Source of the DNA: Trematomus loennbergii
Taxonomy: Eukaryota; Chordata; Actinopteri; Perciformes; Nototheniidae
Assembly: GCA_012861695.1 (NCBI GenBank)
Contig: JAAOOA010000002.1
Location: 23,807,303-23,871,302 of the forward strand
DNA: 64,000 nt
Direction of reading: 5' to 3'
Below are positions 57,210 to 64,000 of the stretch, piece after piece. The translations under genes were made by a program, and so were the position numbers. The notes beneath the pieces were generated by a model that was given only the letters and a program-made list of their open reading frames with translations, ran no database searches and was not told the origin of the DNA. Positions within the stretch are counted from its first letter, which is position 1. Each line of letters begins with the position of its first letter.

Positions 57210-60200
57210 CTGAAATGCAATACCAAAAAAGAAAAAAGTCAATATCCGACTGCCTGTAGAGGCATTTCTGGTATAGATTAACCATTTGAATGTTTTGGTC
57301 TTTTATTTATAACCATATCCGATATGTTATTTCCACCAAGGCCTCGATTATATTAAAAAGCTACTGTCGAGTTCACATCTACAATGACTAATCGCTTAGC
57401 AGATAGGCAGAAAATGTAATTGCATTTTCAGTAATTTTTTTTATACAATTCTGCTGAAATTCTATTTTCAGCATCTTCAATCTAGATATTTAAAGGAGAC
57501 CTATCATGCAAAATGCACATTTGTACGTCTTTTATACATGAATATGTGTCCCCGGTGTTCCAGAACCAAGTGTCAGAAAACACAACCCTCTCTATTTCCT
57601 CCATACCCAAATCTCTAAAAAAGGGGCTGCAACAGATCTGATAAAAACTGATCCAGATTTGAACACTGTCCTGGTCAGGACAGTGGCGCTACGGCTAGTG
57701 GGCCAACTCCACCAATCAGGAGGAGACAGCCACGGCCATTGCCGTTCGAAAGCGCTGGAGACGCTGTAGTATGCCAGGCCAGTAGATGGTGCTGTTCTCA
57801 CAGAATCTGCCCTTGCAAAAACAGAGCTAGAAATTGAGCAAAATGAGGCATGGCTAAAATGCATGATCTGTTTGGTATTTTGAAAAAAAAAAAAAAAAAG
57901 TATAAATATGCCTTATATAGGTATAGTCCTACACTATATTATTCAAATATAGCATGATAGGTCCACTTTAAATGTTTTTCCTTTTTTAGACCACTTTAAA
58001 CTAGATATAGTGTCTAAGTTAGTAATTTACAGAAATAACCTCTGACTTAAATTTGACAAACATTAATCATTACTGGCTGAACTGTCAGGGATAACTTGGT
58101 CACATAATAATCCAATATCATACTCCTGGAAATTCATAACTTAGTGTTTAATGTCAGATTTATTTTAGGAATAAAAAAGGCGCTGCAGGTGTTTAGGGCA
58201 TTGTGTACCTGAGCGGTATGAAGATGATGCCGTTGATAATGTTGAGCTGTTCCAAGACACTGGCCATGCTGGGAGCAGTGAACTGCAAAAAAGGAGGAAA
58301 TAAAAACATGTCATCACTGCTAAATGGTGGCGATGAAACAGATAGAAGCACAGAAACACGTCCCGAGTCGGTCAAATGATTTACCTTGAGCGGCGTGATG
58401 CTGGCGTTGGAGCCGTTCTTGTAGATCTCGTTCATGGTTCTCTGCAGAGATACTGCCTGCTGGGTTAGATACTTCAGGTACTCAGAGCTCTCCTTGGTCT
58501 TCTCATGTGCCTCGCCCATCTGGGAGGAGAGGAAAAACAACAAGACGAAATTAATTCATCAAGACTGACAAAAGAAATGTGCGCCAGACGGTGTGTAGTT
58601 ACGCAGGGCGCACCTGGTTCTTGTAGATGGTGTAACCCTCCTTCTCGTGCTGCAGCGCAGAGCGGAACTCAGCTTTGCTCTCGTAAACCCTCGCAACCAA
58701 ATGATGGCTGGAAAAAGAAGATAAAACAAGGGCCAGATAAATAATAATGTCAGTATAACTACTTTATGCATACAGACGATTAATCTTTCCTCACCTGAGG
58801 GCCACTTTGAGGGACCGGGCTCCATGGTACTTTGTGTTGATAGTCAAGGCGTTCTCCAGGAATCTCAGTGATAAATCATACTCCATTACACCGTGCAGCA
58901 CCAGACCAATGTTACTCTGTGGAAGAGCACAAAGACCAAGGAAAGCAGTCATTTTAATTGTTCCTTTTATTTTTTTTAAGGGCTGGTTTTACTTCTTTTT
59001 TTTTTTTTATTACACACATTTTGCCATTGAAGAATTATAATTTGAGCTATCCAGTAAGGATTCATGAATCCTGAAATCAGTTTTTTTAAGTATGCCTTTT
59101 CTGATGGTTGTTTGAAGCTTTACCACGATGTCTAGACCAGTGGACACCTAAAGGCTACAGCTTTAGGCTCAATACTAAATGTATACATAACATTTTTAAA
59201 ATAACACTTCTGGTTAGATCTGGTCTCTTTAACAATTAGCATGTGTTCACTGAAAACCAGCTCTAGTCTTTTGAGTGTGAGGATGGAATTATTAACTTAT
59301 TCTGTATCAATGCATTACTACAGAAGCAGTTTCCCCCCTTCATATAAACAGTAAAGACTGCACTCACGTCTAGCAGTGCCATCTCGGGGTGGTCTTCCCC
59401 GGAGACCACCAACATGAGGTAACGGGCGCGGTACAGCAGCTTTAGGGCCGTCGACAGCTGGCCGTTGGCAAAGCAGTACAGAGCCAAGTGCATCTGGGAA
59501 CAAACAGGAAACACACATATAGGTTAACGGAGAAGGAATCATCTTTAGCATGAACCAAAGACTCCTACATCTGGTGTAATAACTTACATATTCTTGAACG
59601 GTGTTGGGGTGCTCGATGCCCAGGACTCTCTCACTCATCAGAACAGCCTTCTGCTGGTTACTGAGAGCCTGTGGGTGAATATTAAAAAAAAAGGTCATTT
59701 GGTGACATCAAATAAAAAAAAAAACACAAAGTTAGAGTTATTATATTTCTGCCTACCTCAGCGTGGTCTCCCATGATATAGTTAAGGCGTGCCAGCAGGC
59801 GCAGGCAGGCACAGATCTCCACATGCATGGCTCCGTACACATTGTTGAAAAGATTCAGAGCCTCGTTGATCAGCTCACATCCCTCCTTCAGAAAACCTGG
59901 ACGTGCAAAGAAAGGAGAGTAAGATACATTTAGTCGTAAAGACAGAAAGTATAGATTTTAAATTTGGTCAGAATCTATACCAAGTAGGTTTATTCAAGGA
60001 ATTTGCTTTAGTGTATATTGTTGCAAAAATAAACACAGTAAGATCATTTTTCGTTGTAAAGTTTGACAAAATATAGAAAATGGATATTGTAAAACTATTA
60101 TACTAACATTTTTTTTTTAAAGTATACAGAAAAGGAAATACAATAAGACTATGGCAATGAAATAAATCACCATGTCAGAATTTAAAAATAAAAGAGCTGT

Positions 60201-63200
60201 GCAAAAATAAATGTTTATGCATGATTCAATCTTTCAAGAGAAGACGTGTCTTGATATAAGCCTCTTTGATATTACATTTCTTGAAATAAGACGCTTTGAT
60301 ACAAGGCTTTTTCTCGCGGGTTACCTTGCTGCACTTTGGCCTGGCCGCTCTGGAAGAAGTGGAAGGCATCTGAGGCTTTGGGGTTCACATGCTTCACAAC
60401 AGGGAAAATATTCAGGATGTCCTCCTCTGTGAGGGCAGGCTTGTGGCGGCTGTCAAAGTTATACTCCTTTAGGAGAATCTAGAAGGAAAATGAGAAGAGG
60501 AAGACATTTAATGAAGGCCATTTGGTAGTGCCGTCTAGGCTGACATTACAAAAACAAATGACCGTTACCTGGATCCCAGTTTTTATGGAAATCTCTCTGA
60601 GCAGAGTGCTTTTCTGGAGGCCGTATTTCTCCACGACCAGGTCCACACTTTCACTGCACAACATAAAACAATTAATTTGTTAGAAATAAACACATACAAA
60701 TAGGAACACTTCTTAAAAGAGAGTTTTCACATCAGATGGGGCCCTCACCACTCAATGGTGAAGTGATAGTAGCTGCTGGCCTCGGAGGCGATGTTCTTCC
60801 ACATCTCGCTGGGCGTCAGGCTGGCCCACGCCGTGTTGTCTCCTCCGCCTGGGACCCTGTTGCGACGTTTGCGGTTTTTGCGGCGTGACACCAGCTCGTC
60901 GGGAGGCAGGTGGGCGACAGCGTCAGGGAAGGAGCTCAGGAAGCAGTTTAGGAAATGGCTTACAGCGGCAGAGAGGGCAGACAACTCCACACCCTGAGAG
61001 GAGGAAGAAAATGTTCATTTCTCTCTTATTTATCACTTTGTTTTGTCCTTTCTTTTTTGGTGCACAATGTGTCAACCTAATATCTCAATTATATAGCATT
61101 GTACAACTTGTTAAGAATCACAACAAATTAAGTAAACAAGGAACAAATACAATATTTTGTGGATCTTAGGTAAAAATGTATCAAACTGAGGTCAAGAAAT
61201 GTTTGAATAAACACTTCACAAGTATAGGATGCTAATAAATACACAATGTAATGATTTGTAGGAAAAAAAAAATAAGAAGAAAAGAAAATATGTTAAATCT
61301 AAACACATTATTCTTTTACAGATGAATAATAACGTGAAATGTTACCAACCTGGAGGTATGTCTTGAAGAAGTGTTTTGCACATCTGGTGATCATCTCAGT
61401 GATTCCTATTCTCTAAAGTATTTAAAAAAATACAAATATTAGAAGGAAAAAACACCAAAATAAAAGTAAGGGACCGTGCTGGTTAGATATAGACTCACAT
61501 AGAAGTGCTCCAGCTGGGCTTTGGCCGGGGTCTTGTCCACAAACTCCAGGACGTTGCCCAGATAGCGGACGTTGATGCCTCTCTGGTGCAAGGCCTCGGT
61601 CAGTGTGGCTCCATCCATGGGCAGAGCGCTGTGGTCCAAACAGTCTTTAACCTGGTCATAAAACACACAAATGGATTTAAACTCAGATAAACAAAAAGAG
61701 AAATGAAAGCCCTTTATGAGTTGTATCTGTGGGAAGTGTGTGTCACTGACCAGTGATGGGATCTGACAAGAAACCAGGAAGGCTGCAGCGTCTTTGAGAA
61801 GCTGCTTCTGCTTCTGGATATCATCTGCAGCGTCTTCTGGGAAACGTACTCCTGGTTCAACAACACATGCACACACATTAAGGGCTGCTATTGTCCAGTG
61901 AAGAGTCATTTACTCTTTCTCTCTCATCATTTAAAAAATGGACAAAAATGTAAAACGAGCAACAAGGAATTTAGACACTGACATATCTGACAGTTCAGGG
62001 ACATTAAATAGTTATCTTTCTAAGGTTATACACGTCGTTTCATAATGTATTAAAAGGTCCCCTAATATACTGTTTTTCATCAATATATTATAGGTCTCAG
62101 ATATATACAAAACATGTCTCTGAAGTGTTTGGCTCGAAATACCAAACACCTATTGAAGCATGACATAAACCCCTCTGTTTCAAAAGTGCTGATTCTCTGT
62201 CTGTTACTTTAGATGAAAATAAGGAGCCACTCCCCACGCCCCTCTGTGAGATATTTAGAAAAAAAAACACAATACAATGGTGCTCTAGGAGGAGATTCAG
62301 GTGATAAGGTGGGGGGGGGGTTACCTTGGTTGGTTATTGGCTAATGGTTACACAAGCCAAATAATCATTATGACATCATGAAGTGGCCAAAATCTGATCA
62401 GCTCATTTTCAGACAGGTTTTTATATAAATGGATCAGGACAACAAGTGAGCGAATGTTTTTTCCTGAAACTTTCAGAATCTCTTTACACAGAGGGGAGGG
62501 GACACATGTTGATGTATAAAAGACGTGAAAAAGTGGATTTTGCATAATAGGTGACCTTTAAAGCCTCATCATCTCTAAATCAAATTAGATGACCAGTTCT
62601 CAGCTCAAAATACTTGTTTAATTTGTCTTGCACTGGTTGATTAACATATGGTTATTAATCCTTGTGCTCACCTGGGGAGAAGATGTCGGGGTTGAAGCGA
62701 ATGTCAAAAGATGTGTTGCTGATTGAGCCGACTGCCTTGCAGGCATTCAGGACGACCTCGCGGCTTTTGGGATCTATTTTTGATTAGGATCACATACATC
62801 GAAAGACGCAAACATTTGAAAAGTGACGACGACACACACAGTTTAGTCATTGTAAATAAAAAAACTGAGCTTCTGTAGCCCCGAACAGACAGTGGCAATG
62901 TTGTAATTCAGGTGATTTTCAGCATTGAATAGTGATTTAATAAGCCTACTGTAGACATCGTACCCACCACCCTTGCAAAGTTATCAATAAACAAGCACTC
63001 AACATATAATCGACAAATTAGGTCAGGCAGATTACTGTGATTTAGTATCAATCGATTAGCATCACACACATTAGATTATGTTTGCATTCCAATATAATTT
63101 TGATTAATGAACAACGGTTATTAATTGTATTGGGTCAAATCCCACCGCAAAGGCATCACAGGGCGGGACAATTAGAGAGGGGCTGATTGGGGTCAACACT

Positions 63201-64000
63201 CTCCCCCTGCAGGCTGAGGACTGACAGGGACAGCTAGCCTGGTGGAAATAAGCCACTATAACCCAGTGCTTGACATTTCAATGCTCTACTGCTCTAACTA
63301 TATAGACACACATATTCTAAAATCATCTGCATCAATACAAATGCTTGAATATCACTTTTTCTATGCAATCATCCACCAGAGTAGCTCTCCCTGCGTTGTC
63401 CTGGCCTTACATTTTGGGGGATTTTCGGACGTACCAATACAAGATCCATCTTCAGCAACTAAGGTCTGCGCCAGCTCTTTGGCCTGAGCCAATCCAGGAA
63501 TAATTTCCTCAAGCTCCTTACCCTCCAGTGGGCTCTTGCATTCCCCGTTCTGAGGCCTGTTTGTGATGGGCTTTGAGGATTTGTCTTCCCCTTCAATCGC
63601 TGCCTGTGAAGCAGCAGAGGTGTTGTTCTCTGTCTGGCTTGGGCTGTCTGTGGAGGCCTCTGTTGCACTGGTAGACTCTGATGCTGGGGTCTGGGTCGTC
63701 TCTGCTTTGTTTTCTGTGGGTGTTTCAACAGTTTCTGTGATGGCGGGTACATTAGCTTTAGCGTCCTTGTTTGCTTTCTGTTGCATGAGCTGTAATGCGG
63801 CCATCTTCATGAAGAGAAGATATCTGCGAAGGATGAAAAGATAGTAAACGCGTGTATAAACTCCCCTGATGATGCTAGGACGCCCGACGGCGCAGACTCT
63901 TACCTGTGCTCAACGAAGGCCTCAATGAGCTCTTGGCGTAGACAAGCCAGGCGGTGGGTGTGGGCGAGGGAAGCCTTGGCGCTGACTCTCTGGAGACAGC
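57083..64000 (-). CDS. cluh: CLUH, clustered mitochondria protein homologue, C-terminal part
   Basis: CLUH is a cytosolic RNA-binding protein that binds mRNAs of nuclear-encoded mitochondrial proteins and controls mitochondrial distribution. Seventeen exons are present in transcript order: 64000-63904 (cut by the window), 63823-63435, 62773-62672, 61851-61751, 61651-61499, 61412-61350, 60993-60749, 60653-60569, 60478-60325, 59896-59757, 59668-59588, 59493-59368, 58916-58795, 58707-58614, 58519-58385, 58282-58209 and 57209-57083. All phases agree and no lesion was found in 2,288 nt, about 760 residues. The order is middle region, low-complexity Ser/Thr/Glu-rich linker, conserved helical region, then kinesin-light-chain-like TPR repeats and a charged C-terminal helix. 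The N-terminal CLU domain lies beyond 64000. Confidence 0.96.
57490..57971 (-). mobile_element. TTAA-flanked non-autonomous DNA element, copy C
   Basis: 482 bp in the last CLUH intron, in the opposite orientation to copies A and B. Its left end TTAAAGGAGACCTATCATGC equals the complement of their right end. An A-rich tract (about 57883-57899) lies near its right end. Confidence 0.8.
58209..58282 (-). CDS. cluh: CLUH penultimate exon
   Basis: 74 nt, encoding [20 protein letters not shown] and FIPLS; almost unchanged from mammals. Confidence 0.95.
58385..58519 (-). CDS. cluh: CLUH exon after the TPRs
   Basis: 135 nt, encoding [40 protein letters not shown] and ITPLK. Confidence 0.96.
58614..58707 (-). 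CDS. cluh: CLUH exon, TPR 5
   Basis: 94 nt, encoding [20 protein letters not shown] and [11 protein letters not shown]; in phase with both neighbours. Confidence 0.95.
58795..58916 (-). CDS. cluh: CLUH exon, TPR 4
   Basis: 122 nt, encoding [20 protein letters not shown] and [20 protein letters not shown]. Confidence 0.96.
59368..59493 (-). CDS. cluh: CLUH exon, TPR 3
   Basis: 126 nt, encoding [38 protein letters not shown] and ALLD. Confidence 0.96.
59588..59668 (-). CDS. cluh: CLUH exon, TPR 2
   Basis: 81 nt, encoding [20 protein letters not shown] and PNTVQEY, a TPR helix pair with the HPNT signature of kinesin-light-chain-type repeats. Confidence 0.96.
59757..59896 (-). CDS. cluh: CLUH exon, TPR 1
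   Basis: 140 nt, encoding [20 protein letters not shown] and [20 protein letters not shown], the first kinesin-light-chain-like TPR unit. Confidence 0.96.
60325..60478 (-). CDS. cluh: CLUH exon leading into the TPR region
   Basis: 154 nt, encoding [40 protein letters not shown] and [11 protein letters not shown]. It is nearly identical to mammalian CLUH. Confidence 0.96.
60569..60653 (-). CDS. cluh: CLUH exon ([20 protein letters not shown])
   Basis: 85 nt, encoding [20 protein letters not shown] and ISIKTGIQ; conserved and in frame. Confidence 0.95.
60749..60993 (-). CDS. cluh: CLUH exon with basic cluster
   Basis: 245 nt, encoding [20 protein letters not shown], a basic run [13 protein letters not shown] and [20 protein letters not shown]. 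The basic cluster is a plausible RNA-contact or nuclear-localisation-like patch (inference). Confidence 0.95.
61350..61412 (-). CDS. cluh: CLUH exon (63 nt)
   Basis: Encodes [20 protein letters not shown] and Q, a short helical exon of the middle region, with acceptor TTTAG and donor CAG|GTTGGT. Confidence 0.93.
61499..61651 (-). CDS. cluh: CLUH exon ([21 protein letters not shown])
   Basis: 153 nt, encoding [37 protein letters not shown] and [14 protein letters not shown]. The QRGIN-RYLG motif is the most conserved signature of the CLU/eIF3-p135 middle region. Confidence 0.96.
61751..61851 (-). CDS. cluh: CLUH exon ([18 protein letters not shown])
   Basis: 101 nt, encoding [20 protein letters not shown] and [13 protein letters not shown]; in frame with its neighbours. 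Confidence 0.95.
62050..62561 (+). mobile_element. TTAA-flanked element, diverged copy D
   Basis: About 512 bp in a CLUH intron. It begins TTAAAAGGTCCCCTAATATA and ends TTGCATAATAGGTGACCTTTAA. The ATGTATAAAAGACGT block near the right end is shared with copies A-C, but overall divergence is clear, so this is an older insertion or a sister subfamily. Confidence 0.65.
62672..62773 (-). CDS. cluh: CLUH exon ([16 protein letters not shown])
   Basis: 102 nt, encoding [20 protein letters not shown] and [15 protein letters not shown], a strongly conserved CLUH block. The acceptor AAAATAG has a weak pyrimidine tract. Confidence 0.95.
63435..63823 (-). CDS. cluh: CLUH exon with disordered linker
   Basis: 389 nt. 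It opens with [20 protein letters not shown], then a Thr/Ser/Glu/Pro-rich stretch ([20 protein letters not shown] and similar) predicted to be disordered. It ends [19 protein letters not shown]. The linker is much less conserved than the exons on each side. Confidence 0.95.
63904..64000 (-). CDS. cluh: CLUH exon, cut by the right edge
   Basis: Encodes [20 protein letters not shown] and [11 protein letters not shown], to donor CAG|GTAAGAG. The frame stays open to base 64000. Confidence 0.93.

Overview
This is vertebrate nuclear DNA, almost certainly from a ray-finned (teleost) fish. The coding potential lies in short exons with GT-AG introns. The proteins are recognisable vertebrate orthologues, and the introns carry teleost-type repeats such as hAT non-autonomous elements, TTAA-flanked elements and LINE tails. 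All three genes lie on the minus strand, head to tail. Reading the plus-strand coordinates downward, they are the C-terminal part of CLUH (64000 to 57083), complete PAFAH1B1/LIS1 (about 53.4 kb to about 18.28 kb) and the 5' half of METTL16 (about 17.6 kb to beyond position 1). This is the microsynteny of the human 17p13.3 Miller-Dieker region.

Layout. 1-17.6 kb: METTL16 exons 1-8, encoding residues 1-292 (the m6A methyltransferase domain); the remaining exons lie off the left edge. 17.6-18.28 kb: a short intergenic gap holding the METTL16 promoter with ETS and CRE-like sites. 18.28-22.01 kb: probable long PAFAH1B1 3' UTR. 22.0-45.07 kb: PAFAH1B1 coding exons 2-11. 45.07-53.4 kb: its 5' UTR exons, a 7.9-kb intron 1 and a YY1-type promoter. 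53.5-56.9 kb: intergenic. 57.08-64.0 kb: the last 17 CLUH exons, all in frame.

The three genes have unrelated jobs: RNA methylation and SAM homeostasis (METTL16), dynein regulation and neuronal migration (LIS1), and binding of nuclear-encoded mitochondrial mRNAs (CLUH). They are linked by conserved synteny, not by a pathway. I see no operon-like or novel defence or biosynthetic system.

The most notable observations are these. (1) Small indels break the reading frames: one in METTL16 exon 2 and three in PAFAH1B1 exons 4, 5 and 8, while 2.3 kb of CLUH coding sequence is clean. Removing the indels gives a LIS1 of exactly 410 codons. They are either long-read assembly errors or early decay of a divergent LIS1 paralogue. 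(2) Three hAT-type elements have perfect 8-bp target duplications; one keeps a BED zinc-finger remnant and one carries a nested element. (3) A TTAA-flanked element family is present in four copies. (4) An 18-codon upstream ORF spans the first PAFAH1B1 splice junction. (5) PAFAH1B1 is oriented the same way as its neighbours here, unlike in human.
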